From the NCBI GenBank assembly GCA_041395845.1, contig JAWKZS010000006.1, forward strand, positions 124,001 through 188,000: a stretch of DNA of 64,000 nucleotides, in the 5' to 3' direction. This DNA is from Ch67 sp041395845 (GTDB lineage Bacteria > Pseudomonadota > Gammaproteobacteria > Pseudomonadales > Ketobacteraceae). Positions 1 to 7,647 of this stretch are shown here, one piece after another. The notes beneath the pieces were generated by a model. That model was given only the letters and a program-made list of their open reading frames with translations, made no database searches and was not told the origin of the DNA. Position 1 is the stretch's first letter; the number at the start of each line of letters is the position of its first letter. The position numbers and the translations under genes are program-made.

Positions 1-189
1 TGGTTCCGGCTTGGTTTCATCCAGGTTCAGATTGCGATCGCGCTTGGCGCGGATGAAGTCCACCATATTCACACTGACATCGCTGGCGACCGGCTGCTGG
101 CCAATCTTGATCATGCCGATCATCAGTGCGAACAGGACAAAGGTCATCAGGCCTGCCAGCAACACGGATAACAGGTAGCGGCTGACCAT
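1..189 (-). CDS. tonB: TonB-family energy transducer, N-terminal 63 codons (cut by window edge)
   Basis: TonB carries proton-motive energy from ExbB/ExbD in the inner membrane to outer-membrane receptors. Only the first 63 codons lie in the window. They encode a short cytoplasmic start, one membrane anchor (about residues 5-27, running through FVLFALMIGMIKIG), and the beginning of a charged, proline-containing periplasmic linker (FIRAKRDRNLNLDETKPEP). The C-terminal receptor-contacting domain is outside the window. The ATG lies one base after the exbD stop, so the genes are co-transcribed. The assignment rests on the anchor topology and on the position directly after exbB-exbD; the TonB C-terminal fold itself cannot be checked here. 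Confidence 0.8.
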   Translation of the reverse strand, partial: MVSRYLLSVLLAGLMTFVLFALMIGMIKIGQQPVASDVSVNMVDFIRAKRDRNLNLDETKPEP

Positions 190-190
190 G

Positions 191-598
191 TCACTTCTCG
201 CTGGCAGCGATGGAAATGGCATCGATGCCGACCTGACGCGCGGCGTCCATCACCTGCACCAGTTTGTTGTTGGTGGATTTCTTGTCCGCCTGAATGATCA
301 GCGCGCCCTGCGGATTCTCGATGTGCAACCGTTCCAGCATCGGCCGTACCGCACGAATATCCACCCGCTGTTTGTCGATCCAGATCTCGTCGAATTCGTT
401 GATCGCGATCTTGATGTTGGCAGCTTCTTTCACCGCTGCGGTTTTCGCCTGCGGCTTGTTGATGTCGATACCGGTTTCCTTGACGAAGGACGCGGTGACC
501 ACAAAAAAGATCAGCATGATGAACACGATGTCGAGCATCGGGGTCAGGTCGATGACGGTATCGTCTTCTTCGGTAACGCGATAAAACGGACGCCGCAT
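191..598 (-). CDS. exbD: ExbD/TolR biopolymer transport protein
   Basis: ExbD works with ExbB as the proton-driven motor that energises TonB. The 135-residue product has the family layout: a short cytoplasmic start, one transmembrane helix (about residues 18-38) that begins with DLTPMLDIVFIMLIFF, and a periplasmic domain of about 95 residues. The conserved membrane Asp of the proton path is in PMLDIVF. The ATG overlaps the exbB stop in an ATGA junction and tonB follows after one base, a tightly coupled operon. The longer reading frame starting upstream, inside exbB, is not needed. The presence of TtpC and DUF3450 upstream identifies this as the TonB2-type ExbD rather than TolR. Confidence 0.93.
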   Translation of the reverse strand: MRRPFYRVTEEDDTVIDLTPMLDIVFIMLIFFVVTASFVKETGIDINKPQAKTAAVKEAANIKIAINEFDEIWIDKQRVDIRAVRPMLERLHIENPQGALIIQADKKSTNNKLVQVMDAARQVGIDAISIAASEK

Positions 599-1140
599 CA
601 GTGCGCTCCTTGCTGTGTGCCCAGCACCAGTCGTTCGGACAGGATTTCCACCTTGCGGGCGGCATGACGACACAGCAACCGGGTGGCAAACAAACCGTAA
701 ATGGCTGCGCCCATTCCTGCCATGGTGGGCAGGGTGGCGCGGGAAATACCAGAGGCCATGGAGCGGGAATTGGCAGTGCCGAAGGCGTTCATGACATCGA
801 AGACCTCGATCATGCCGGTGACGGTGCCGAGCAGACCGAACAGCGGACACAGCGCTACCAGCGTGCGCAGTACCGGCAGCGAAAACTGCGCTTCGGCACA
901 GACCCGTGCTATCAACATGCGGCGGATATGATGGGCGTGCCAGGAATGGCGCTCGTCGCGACTGTACCACTGGCGCACCGCGCTACGCATGGAGCGGGGA
1001 AACACAAAACGGAAATAGAAAATCCGCTCGAAGATCATGGTCCACATCATGATGGTGACCAAACCGATGGTCCACAGCACGACGCCGCCCGCGATATGAA
1101 AATCGCGAAACGTTTCCAGTGCTTCGAGCAGCGCCCACAT
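598..1140 (-). CDS. exbB: ExbB-type MotA/TolQ/ExbB proton channel, short form
   Basis: This 180-residue protein is the short ExbB that pairs with ExbD2/TonB2. It has three predicted membrane helices: about residues 15-40, and a pair in the second half. The family core is visible in CPLFGLLGTVTGMIEVF, followed by a last helix near TMAGMGAAIYGLFATRLL. It starts immediately after the ttpC stop with no spacer and overlaps exbD by four bases. Two ExbB-like proteins in one operon (this one and the long TtpC) is the hallmark of the Vibrio-type TonB2 system. Confidence 0.92.
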   Translation of the reverse strand: MWALLEALETFRDFHIAGGVVLWTIGLVTIMMWTMIFERIFYFRFVFPRSMRSAVRQWYSRDERHSWHAHHIRRMLIARVCAEAQFSLPVLRTLVALCPLFGLLGTVTGMIEVFDVMNAFGTANSRSMASGISRATLPTMAGMGAAIYGLFATRLLCRHAARKVEILSERLVLGTQQGAH

Positions 1141-2511
1141 TTACCGCTGCTCCTGCTCGGCCCGTTCGGCCACCAGACCGGTGCTCTGTTCTTCCAGCAC
1201 CGCCAGAATGGCCTTGCTGCGGGTGTTGGCTACCGTGTGGAAAAACACCACCGGAATCGCCACCACCAGACCCAGAACCGTGGTGATCAGGGCCTGGGAA
1301 ATACCGCCGGCCATCAGCTTGGGATCACCGGTACCGAACAGCGTAATGGTCTGGAAGGTGTTGATCATCCCGGTCACGGTACCGAGCAGACCCAGCAGCG
1401 GCGCGATCACCGAAATGATCTTGATCAGGGTGAGGTATTTTTCCAGCGGTGTGCGCTCACGCAGGATGGCTTCGCCCAGTTTGAGTTCCAGTGCTTCGAG
1501 CCCCAGGTGTTTGTTGGCCTCGTAGGACAGCAGAATGCGCCCCAGCGGATTGTCGGCGCTGGCAGTACTGCTGCGCATCTGGTCCGCCACCTTGCGGGTC
1601 TGCATGATCAGCACGATGATGCGTTCCAACGCCAGCAGCAGACCCAGCGCGCCGATGGCAATGATCACATAGCCGATGAAACCACCCTGCTCGATGCGTT
1701 CCTGGAAATTGGGCGCTTCCAGCAGCAGATTGAGCAACGCACCACGGGTGGGATCGATGGCGATCGGATGAATGCCTTCGTGCACCTCGGTGAAATCACT
1801 CACGTTGCCCAGCATGTAGCGCGGCGGCTGTTTGGGCAGCTCGACAATCTTGCCGGTTTCGGGAATGTACTGCAGGTAGTGATTGCCGGACACCAGATTG
1901 AAACTGCCGATGCGTACCACATCCGCCTGGGTGAGTTCGCCGTTGAGGTTCACCACCGGCAGGAAGGAATGTTTGATCTTGCTGGAATCCACCATCTCCC
2001 GTTGCTGCTGGTACCACAGCTGCTCCAGATCCTCGATGCGCGGCAAGGTGCGGTTGAAGTTGAGCCGTTCGTTGAGACGATCCAGCAGTTGCGCCCGCTC
2101 CGGATACTCCACCGAGGTGATGGAGCGTTGCAGTTGCGCCGAAGCTTCGCTGGACGCGGTTTGCAGATGGCCGAACAGTTCCTTCAGCGAACCCATGCGG
2201 GCATCGAGCCGGCGATTGAGTTCATCCAGCTGCTCTTTCTGCTGGGCGTACTGGTCTTCCAGCTGGGCGCTGCGCTGTTCCAGCTGCTGACGTTCGGCTT
2301 TGGCTTTTTCCAGCAATGCCTGCTGCTGGTTGCGGTTTTTCAGGAACAGCTGTTCCCGCGCCTGATTTTCCCGTGACTGTTCCATGCGGCCCTGGCGCAC
2401 CGCGTCGAGCAACTCATCAAGGGAACGGATTTCACCGGGCTGGGCGGCGAAACCGGGTGCCATGACACCCAGCAGCAGAAGACAGATTAACGCGCGCATC
2501 TTGGTTGTCAT
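1141..2511 (-). CDS. ttpC: TtpC-like long ExbB with periplasmic coiled coil
   Basis: TtpC is an extra component needed for TonB2-dependent uptake in vibrios (family knowledge). This 456-residue protein has a signal-like start (MRALICLLLLGVMAPGFAA). A long Gln/Glu-rich coiled coil follows, about residues 30-115 (for example QQQALLEKAKAERQQLEQRS), then a periplasmic domain to about residue 260. The C-terminus is a complete MotA/TolQ/ExbB channel with the motif PLLGLLGTVTGMINTF. The ATG at 2511 shares one base with the stop of the upstream DUF3450 gene; a GTG one codon earlier is an alternative giving a GTGA overlap. The exbB start directly abuts its stop, so all five genes read as one transcript. 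Confidence 0.9.
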   Translation of the reverse strand: MTTKMRALICLLLLGVMAPGFAAQPGEIRSLDELLDAVRQGRMEQSRENQAREQLFLKNRNQQQALLEKAKAERQQLEQRSAQLEDQYAQQKEQLDELNRRLDARMGSLKELFGHLQTASSEASAQLQRSITSVEYPERAQLLDRLNERLNFNRTLPRIEDLEQLWYQQQREMVDSSKIKHSFLPVVNLNGELTQADVVRIGSFNLVSGNHYLQYIPETGKIVELPKQPPRYMLGNVSDFTEVHEGIHPIAIDPTRGALLNLLLEAPNFQERIEQGGFIGYVIIAIGALGLLLALERIIVLIMQTRKVADQMRSSTASADNPLGRILLSYEANKHLGLEALELKLGEAILRERTPLEKYLTLIKIISVIAPLLGLLGTVTGMINTFQTITLFGTGDPKLMAGGISQALITTVLGLVVAIPVVFFHTVANTRSKAILAVLEEQSTGLVAERAEQEQR

Positions 2512-3287
2512 CACAGCGCCTCCGGTGCCTGGATCGGCAGGGTGAGCAGTTCAGGCGCTGCCTGTTTGCGGGCGATTTTCAGGCCCAGGCGCACATCCTT
2601 GCGATAGCGGCCGTCGAGGGCCTCCCAGGATTGGGTCTTGCTGTTCCACACGCCCAGATCATTGCCATCCAGGGTCTGGTAAATGAGTGCAATGCGGCCG
2701 ATGCGCAGGAATTCCACTTCGTGGGGCTGGCTGTCCCACACCAGGGTGCCGCGCCAGGCTTCGATGGTATTGCCATATTCCACTTCGATGGCGTAGGCAT
2801 CCATCACCTGACGGAATTTTTCTGCCAGGGTGACATCGCTGCGTTCCAGGGTGTTCTGCAGAAAGGTCACGCGCTCGCGGCGTTCTTCCTGCAGGAAGGG
2901 CAGATCCAGCGTCACGAATTTCGCCAGACTGTCGACCATACGGCTGAGCAGCGGCGCAATCTGGCGTTCGACAATCGCCACATCGGTGATGGACTGCTGC
3001 GCGGTGGCGATGGCTTCCCGCTGCCGCTGCAGCTGGCGTTCCATCTGCAGGTTGTAGACTTTCAGATCCTCGATGCGCTTGAGCTCAAGCTGGTACTCGG
3101 CGAAGGCCTGCTGGGTGGCGTCGCTGAGCTGGTCGATCTTGCGCTGGCTTTGGGCCGCCTGCTGGATGGTGGCCTTTTCGCCGCGGACGATATCATCCAC
3201 CTTGTCGGCCTGCGCCGTACTGTGGAACGCCCCGAAGGCGATCAGCAGCGCGGCGGTAAAAACGGAGCGCGGTCGGAGATACTTCAT
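2511..3287 (-). CDS. DUF3450 periplasmic coiled-coil protein of TonB2 operon
   Basis: The product is 258 residues with a cleavable signal peptide (about 1-27, ending STAQA). It is mostly helical, with coiled-coil segments about residues 35-100 (EYQLELKRIEDLKVYNLQME) and a more globular C-terminal half containing GTLVWDSQPHEVEFLRIGR. DUF3450 proteins are regularly encoded just before ttpC-exbB2-exbD2-tonB2, so it probably is a periplasmic accessory of the transducer; its biochemical role is not established. It is the first gene of the operon. The 43-base gap to mvaB, on the same strand upstream, is short but could hold a promoter, so part of the transcription may come through from mvaB. Confidence 0.85.
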   Translation of the reverse strand: MKYLRPRSVFTAALLIAFGAFHSTAQADKVDDIVRGEKATIQQAAQSQRKIDQLSDATQQAFAEYQLELKRIEDLKVYNLQMERQLQRQREAIATAQQSITDVAIVERQIAPLLSRMVDSLAKFVTLDLPFLQEERRERVTFLQNTLERSDVTLAEKFRQVMDAYAIEVEYGNTIEAWRGTLVWDSQPHEVEFLRIGRIALIYQTLDGNDLGVWNSKTQSWEALDGRYRKDVRLGLKIARKQAAPELLTLPIQAPEAL

Positions 3288-3330
3288 GACAGTACAACCG
3301 TGGTTGAATTCTTGTTATGGGTTTGCCGCC

Positions 3331-4260
3331 TCAGACGCAGGGGGGGCGATTCTGTGCGGCGCGAATGTCCTGGGATTGCATCCACTTGATGATGCGTCCA
3401 CCCAGGTGCTGGCCAGTGGCCAGTTCGGCGGCCTGTACGGCCTTGCGCAGACCCTGCATATCGATACCGGTGGTGAAGCCGGCTTCGGTGAGCATATAGA
3501 CCAGATCTTCAGTGGCAACGTTCCCTGAAGCCCCCGGTGCAAACGGACAACCGCCCAATCCCCCGATCGAGCTGTCGAACTTGCGCACGCCTTCCATGAT
3601 GCCGGCCCAGGCCATGGCCAGTGCCATGCCGCGGGTATCGTGCAGGTGCAGATTGAAACGTTCGGCGCCGAACTGCTGTACCAGCGGCCCCAGAATATCA
3701 CGAACCTGTTGGGGATTGCCGGCACCGATGGTATCGGCGATGGAAATTTCATCGGCACCGGCGCTGATCATTTCCGCCGTCAGTCGGTGCACGATGTCCA
3801 CCGGGGTTTTGCCGTCATAGGGGCAGGAAAATGCGCCGGACACATAGGCCCGCACCGCGACCCCATCCTGCCGAGCCTGCTGGATCACCTGGATGCAGGT
3901 TTCCCGGGTCTGGGCCAGGGTCATGTTCAGATTGCGCAGATTGAAGGTGTCGGTGGAGGCCAGTACCACGGCGACGGACTTCACACCCTGCTCCCGTGCC
4001 CGCTCATAGCCCTTCATGTTGGGCACCAGCGCGGCGATATCCAGGTCCGGGTAATCCCGCAGGCCCGCCAGCACATCCACGGCATCGGCCATCTGGGGTA
4101 CGGCTTTGGGATGGACGAAACTCACGGCTTCGATCTGGCGGACGCCGGCGTCGATGAGCGCGGCTGCCATCTGCAGTTTGGCGGCGGTGGATACCGGATT
4201 GGGCTGGTTCTGCAGGCCATCGCGCAGGCCCACTTCGTTGATGTATACGCGTTCAGACAT
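3331..4260 (-). CDS. mvaB: Hydroxymethylglutaryl-CoA lyase
   Basis: This enzyme cleaves 3-hydroxy-3-methylglutaryl-CoA to acetyl-CoA and acetoacetate, the last step of leucine and some isoprenoid degradation routes. The 309-residue product is full length. It opens with the HMGL-type motif NEVGLRDGLQNQ (active-site Arg-Asp). It carries the metal-binding HLHDTRGM, and ends the barrel with the signature IGGLGGCPFAPGASGN, whose Cys is the catalytic residue. It lies downstream of the CoA-transferase gene on the same strand, separated by 155 bases that contain an inverted repeat. No leucine-pathway carboxylase genes are in the window, so it may serve a different branched CoA-ester route here. Confidence 0.95.
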   Translation of the reverse strand: MSERVYINEVGLRDGLQNQPNPVSTAAKLQMAAALIDAGVRQIEAVSFVHPKAVPQMADAVDVLAGLRDYPDLDIAALVPNMKGYERAREQGVKSVAVVLASTDTFNLRNLNMTLAQTRETCIQVIQQARQDGVAVRAYVSGAFSCPYDGKTPVDIVHRLTAEMISAGADEISIADTIGAGNPQQVRDILGPLVQQFGAERFNLHLHDTRGMALAMAWAGIMEGVRKFDSSIGGLGGCPFAPGASGNVATEDLVYMLTEAGFTTGIDMQGLRKAVQAAELATGQHLGGRIIKWMQSQDIRAAQNRPPCV

Positions 4261-4288
4261 GATGTGTGGTTCTTCTTATCGGCAGGAA

Positions 4289-4316
4289 GGGATTGGCCCG
4301 ATTATAAGCCAATCCC
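4289..4316. repeat. Inverted repeat upstream of mvaB
   Basis: GGGATTGGC (4289-4297) and GCCAATCCC (4308-4316) form a perfect 9-bp stem with a 10-base AT-rich loop, 29 bases upstream of the mvaB start. There is no clear U-run on either side. It could be an operator, a 5'-leader hairpin, or a weak terminator for the CoA-transferase gene; the sequence does not decide between these. Confidence 0.5.
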
Positions 4317-4415
4317 CCCGGGGCGGTAGGGTGCAGGTTTTGCTATTCGTAACCGGGTTGCTCGTGGGGAATGGGGGATTGCCCGGAATGACTTGTTGCC
4401 GTCTGACAGTCACCG

Positions 4416-5615
4416 TCAATTGATGATGCCGGCCTGCTGCAGCGCTGCCAGCCGGTCCGCCGGCAAGCCCAGCAGTTCGGTCAACACGCTTTGGGTATGC
4501 TGTCCCAGCGTCGGTGGCGGCGTCATTGGCTGCTCATCGGTTTCCGACAGTTTTACCGGATTGCCCGGCTGCGGCACCGTGCGCCCATTGGGTAGCGGCA
4601 CCTCCACCACCATGTTGCGGGCCTGGATCTGCGGATCTTTCAGCGCGTAGGAAAAATCATTCACCGGCGCGGCGGGAATGCGGTGTTCTTTCAGCTGTTC
4701 CAGCCAGTATTCGCAGGTGTTCTGTTCCAGGTATTCCTGCACTTTCGCATTGATGGCATGACGGTGAGCCCAGCGTTCCGGCTGTTTGTGGAAACGCTCT
4801 TCCAGCAGGAACGGATCCTTCAGCATCTGCGCCAGCTTGATGAAGAACGCATCGCCCATGCACGCCAGAATGATGTAGCGGGACTGGGTGCGGAAGGTGC
4901 CGTAGGGCACATGGACGAAATGGCCGTTGCCTACCGCCGGTGGCTGAACGCCACTCATCAGGTACATGGTGGCCATGTAATTGAGCAGCGACACCTGGCA
5001 ATCCTGCATCGAAATGTCTACATGCTGGCCCTTGCCGGTGAGGGTGCGGGCATGCAGCGCCGACAGAATGCCGATGGTGGCGAACAGGCCGCCACCCAGA
5101 TCGCCGATGGGAATCCCGGCCCGCAGCGGTGGGCCGTTTTCCTCGCCGGTGATCGACATGCCGCCCCCCATGCCCTGCGCGACCAGATCGAAGGCCGGGC
5201 GATTCCGCTCTGGCCCGGTTTCACCAAAGCCGGTGATCGAGCAGGTGATGATGCGGGGGTTGTGTTGTTTAAGGGTGTCGAAATCGATGCCGAGGCGCTT
5301 CGGCACGCCTTCGCCAAAGTTGTTGATCACGATATCAGCGTGCTTCACCAGTTCATAGAACAGTTCAAGCCCCTGTTTTTCCTTCAGATTCAGACACACG
5401 CTCTGCTTGTTGCGGGACAGGGTGAGAAAATAGGCGCCCATGCCGTCGATGGAGTACTGGGGATCGTCCGCCAGCAGCTTGCGGGTGCCCTCACCGCCCT
5501 TGGGGGGTTCGATCTTGATGCAGCGGGCACCCATGTCCGCCAGCAACTGGCTGGCATAGGGGCCGGACAACATGTGGGTCAGGTCGAGAATGGTGAGGTC
5601 GTGCAACGGCGTCAT
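4416..5615 (-). CDS. CaiB/BaiF (class III) CoA-transferase
   Basis: Class III CoA-transferases move CoA between carboxylic acids, activating substrates without ATP. The 399-residue length is typical. Family marks are the N-terminal LDLTHMLSGPYASQLLADMG, the acidic substrate-handling segment GEGVPKRLGIDFDTLKQHNP, and RPAFDLVAQGMGG, where the Asp corresponds to the covalent aspartyl intermediate of the family. The C-terminal small domain has the usual APVNDFSYALKDPQIQARNM. It is transcribed away from the VOC gene; the 147-base intergenic region holds one perfect and one partial TGTATACA palindrome. The substrate cannot be told from sequence. Nearby HMG-CoA lyase and hydrolase genes suggest catabolism of a branched or cyclic acid. 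Confidence 0.92.
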   Translation of the reverse strand: MTPLHDLTILDLTHMLSGPYASQLLADMGARCIKIEPPKGGEGTRKLLADDPQYSIDGMGAYFLTLSRNKQSVCLNLKEKQGLELFYELVKHADIVINNFGEGVPKRLGIDFDTLKQHNPRIITCSITGFGETGPERNRPAFDLVAQGMGGGMSITGEENGPPLRAGIPIGDLGGGLFATIGILSALHARTLTGKGQHVDISMQDCQVSLLNYMATMYLMSGVQPPAVGNGHFVHVPYGTFRTQSRYIILACMGDAFFIKLAQMLKDPFLLEERFHKQPERWAHRHAINAKVQEYLEQNTCEYWLEQLKEHRIPAAPVNDFSYALKDPQIQARNMVVEVPLPNGRTVPQPGNPVKLSETDEQPMTPPPTLGQHTQSVLTELLGLPADRLAALQQAGIIN

Positions 5616-5631
5616 GGTGGCCTCGGCATTA

Positions 5632-5639
5632 TGTATACA
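5632..5639. promoter_or_regulatory. TGTATACA palindrome near CoA-transferase start
   Basis: An 8-bp perfect palindrome lies 17 bases upstream of the CoA-transferase ATG. It shares its core with the two longer TTGTATACAA sites at 5694 and 22012, but its flanks are not symmetric. It may be a weaker half of a two-site operator for the GntR/FCD regulator encoded at 23231-23902. Confidence 0.45.
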
Positions 5640-5692
5640 GAAACGGGATCAGGGGCGCCTGTAAACGACAATTCACCTGACCATCCCTTGAA

Positions 5693-5704
5693 ATTGTATA
5701 CAAT
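5693..5704. promoter_or_regulatory. Probable GntR-family operator (ATTGTATACAAT)
   Basis: A perfect 12-bp palindrome lies between the divergent CoA-transferase and VOC genes, 59 bases upstream of the VOC ATG. FCD-type GntR regulators commonly bind short TTGTATACAA-like palindromes (family knowledge). The same 10-bp core occurs in front of the acyl-CoA dehydrogenase-gntR pair at 22012-22021, so a shared regulator is likely. Confidence 0.6.
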
Positions 5705-5762
5705 CTATGAAAAACTCGACCCCACAGTCAACAAGAAAATGGATCTGCCGAGGGAAACCACC

Positions 5763-6395
5763 ATGTCCGAGACCGCTGCGCCCACCCAGGAACGCCCCGC
5801 CGTCACCCTGAAACCCGTGTACAACATGCACCACACCGCGTTCCGCTGCCGCGATGCGGAACAAACCCGCTGGTTCTATGAAGACGTGCTGGGTTTCAAA
5901 CTGGCGGCCGCCATGGTGTTCGATGAAGAGCCTGGCCGTTCGGTGAAGCGTGAATACATGCACCTGTTCTTCCAGACCGCCGATGGCAACTTCATCGCCT
6001 TCTTCGATGTGCCCGATGATGTGGAAGAAAAAATGTTTATTGCCCGCCACGGCTTCGATCAGCACATCGCGTTCGAAGTGGAATCCATGGAACAGCTGAA
6101 AGCCTGGCGCCGCCACATCAACAAGATGGGTCGTCCCTGCTTTGGCCCCATCGATCACGGCTTCATCCAGTCCATCTACATGTACGATCCCAATGGTGTA
6201 CAGGTGGAACTCACGGTGAAAGAACCACGCTACGATGAAATTCTCGCCGAGGATTCCGCCAAGGCCCACGCGGTACTGAAAGACTGGACTGCCCGCACCC
6301 GTGCCATCAAGGAACAGCGCCTGAGCCAGGAGATGCTGGATCAGCGCGGCATCGACATGAGCAAGATCGACACCAGCAAAATGAAAAAATCCTGA
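5763..6395 (+). CDS. VOC-family (glyoxalase/extradiol dioxygenase fold) protein
   Basis: The 210-residue product has a vicinal-oxygen-chelate domain over about residues 18-155. Likely metal ligands are the His in NMHHTAF, the His in FDQHIAFEVE and the Glu in NGVQVELTV, in the order expected for the paired beta-alpha-beta modules. About 55 charged residues form a helical C-terminal tail that ends with DMSKIDTSKMKKS. The ATG at 5763 is chosen because it begins just before the VOC fold; the frame stays open far upstream but overlaps the opposite gene there. It is followed after 20 bases by an alpha/beta hydrolase gene, an obvious two-gene operon. VOC enzymes include dioxygenases, isomerases and lyases; which applies here is unknown. 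Confidence 0.85.
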   Translation: MSETAAPTQERPAVTLKPVYNMHHTAFRCRDAEQTRWFYEDVLGFKLAAAMVFDEEPGRSVKREYMHLFFQTADGNFIAFFDVPDDVEEKMFIARHGFDQHIAFEVESMEQLKAWRRHINKMGRPCFGPIDHGFIQSIYMYDPNGVQVELTVKEPRYDEILAEDSAKAHAVLKDWTARTRAIKEQRLSQEMLDQRGIDMSKIDTSKMKKS

Positions 6396-6415
6396 ACCGA
6401 TTTCTGGGGGAAGAC

Positions 6416-7582
6416 ATGAGCACAGCAAAATACGAATACGATCGCATTCCCTACATGATCGTATTCCAGGAAAAATCGAATTTCAAAGACACCTATGCTG
6501 GCCGCATGGATTTCGTTGGCCTGGAAGCCCATCTGCTGAAGCCGAAAAACGTCGACAGCAAAACCGTGGTGATATTCATGCATCCGATCGGTGGCGGTTC
6601 TTATCTGCCGATGGTGTCGTCGCTGGCGAAAAAAGGCTACCACGTGATTTACTGCAACAGCCGTTATCGCGGCGTTGACAGTGCGCTGGTAATGGAAAAA
6701 GTCGCGCTGGATCTGGGTGCCTGTATCCGCGATGCGAAAGAGCGGCTGGGCTATGAAAAAGTGGTACTGGCCGGCTGGAGTGGCGGTGGTTCCCTGAGCC
6801 TGTTCTATCAGAGCCAGGCGGAACATCCGACTATTACCGAAACCCCTGCCGGCGATCCTATCGATCTGGTGGGCGCGAAGCTGATTCCTGCCGATGGCAT
6901 GATGCTGCTGGCGGCACACATCTCCCGTGCCGGCACACTGACAGAGTGGATGGACGCGTCGATTCTGGATGAAGCCGATCCCACCCAACGTGATCGTGAA
7001 CTGGACATCTACGACAGCAACAATCCCAACCAGCCGCCCTATTCTGCTGCGTTCGTGGAAAAATACCGCGCTGCGCAGATTGCCCGTAACCGCAAGATTA
7101 CCCAATGGGTGAAAGAGAAACTGGCGGCGTTCAAGCGTGATGGTTTGGACAACGAGGAATTTGCCTTTGTGGTACACGGCACCATGGCTGATCCGCGCTT
7201 TGTCGATCCGACGCTGGACCCGAATGACCGTAAACCCAACTGGTGCTATCTGGGCGATCCACGGGTAGTGAACAATGGGCCAGTGGGGCTGGCGCGGTTC
7301 TGTACCCTGCGTGGCTGGCTGTCACAGTGGAGTTACGACGATTCCAACGCCGATGGCCTGAAATGCGCCTCGCAGATTTCCGTACCGACCCTGGTGATTG
7401 GCAATACTGCGGATGATGCCTGCACCCCGAGTCACACCCATCGACTGTTCGAAGCCGTGGGCCACAGCGACAAGGAAATGCATGAAATCAAGGGCGCCAA
7501 CCATTACTACTTCGGCCAGCCGAAGGAAATGGAACAGGCCGTGAGCTGTTGTGCGGAATGGTTGGCAAAGAAGGGGTTTTGA
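6416..7582 (+). CDS. Alpha/beta hydrolase, dienelactone-hydrolase-like
   Basis: The 388-residue protein has the alpha/beta-hydrolase core. MHPIGGGSYLPM forms the oxyanion region. The nucleophile elbow GWSGGGSL has Ser about residue 122. A late His in KGANHYYFG and an Asp in GNTADDACTPSHTHRL complete a plausible triad. A long insertion (about residues 190-290, lid region) separates the elbow from the C-terminal strands. It starts 20 bases after the VOC gene with a GGGGGAAG ribosome site and ends just before a strong terminator. Together with the VOC protein it likely handles ring-cleavage or thioester products; the substrate is unknown. Confidence 0.85.
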   Translation: MSTAKYEYDRIPYMIVFQEKSNFKDTYAGRMDFVGLEAHLLKPKNVDSKTVVIFMHPIGGGSYLPMVSSLAKKGYHVIYCNSRYRGVDSALVMEKVALDLGACIRDAKERLGYEKVVLAGWSGGGSLSLFYQSQAEHPTITETPAGDPIDLVGAKLIPADGMMLLAAHISRAGTLTEWMDASILDEADPTQRDRELDIYDSNNPNQPPYSAAFVEKYRAAQIARNRKITQWVKEKLAAFKRDGLDNEEFAFVVHGTMADPRFVDPTLDPNDRKPNWCYLGDPRVVNNGPVGLARFCTLRGWLSQWSYDDSNADGLKCASQISVPTLVIGNTADDACTPSHTHRLFEAVGHSDKEMHEIKGANHYYFGQPKEMEQAVSCCAEWLAKKGF

Positions 7583-7610
7583 TCCAATCGGTCGCTTGCG
7601 CTTGATGAAG

Positions 7611-7639
7611 AAGCCCGCTGTGACCAGCGGGCTTTTTTT
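7611..7639 (+). terminator. Rho-independent terminator after the VOC-hydrolase operon
   Basis: AAGCCCGCTG and CAGCGGGCTT form a 10-bp stem with a TGAC tetraloop followed by a T-run. It stops the plus-strand operon 28 bases after the hydrolase stop and sits in the convergent gap with the RTX lipoprotein gene. The reverse orientation has only a short A-tract, so it is weaker for the minus strand. Confidence 0.9.
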
Positions 7640-7647
7640 GTGACGGA

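Noticed and set aside
601..2376. 591-codon open frame on plus strand
   Set aside because: It lies antisense to exbB and ttpC, is rich in His and Gln typical of reverse-frame reading, and has no ribosome site or family motif.
4243..4248. GTATAC core inside mvaB as a third GntR site
   Set aside because: Only the six-base core matches; flanks are not palindromic and it is inside codons, so chance is likely.
4683..5762. Long upstream extension of the VOC reading frame
   Set aside because: It is antisense to the CoA-transferase gene and would cover the operator region; the VOC fold begins just after ATG 5763.
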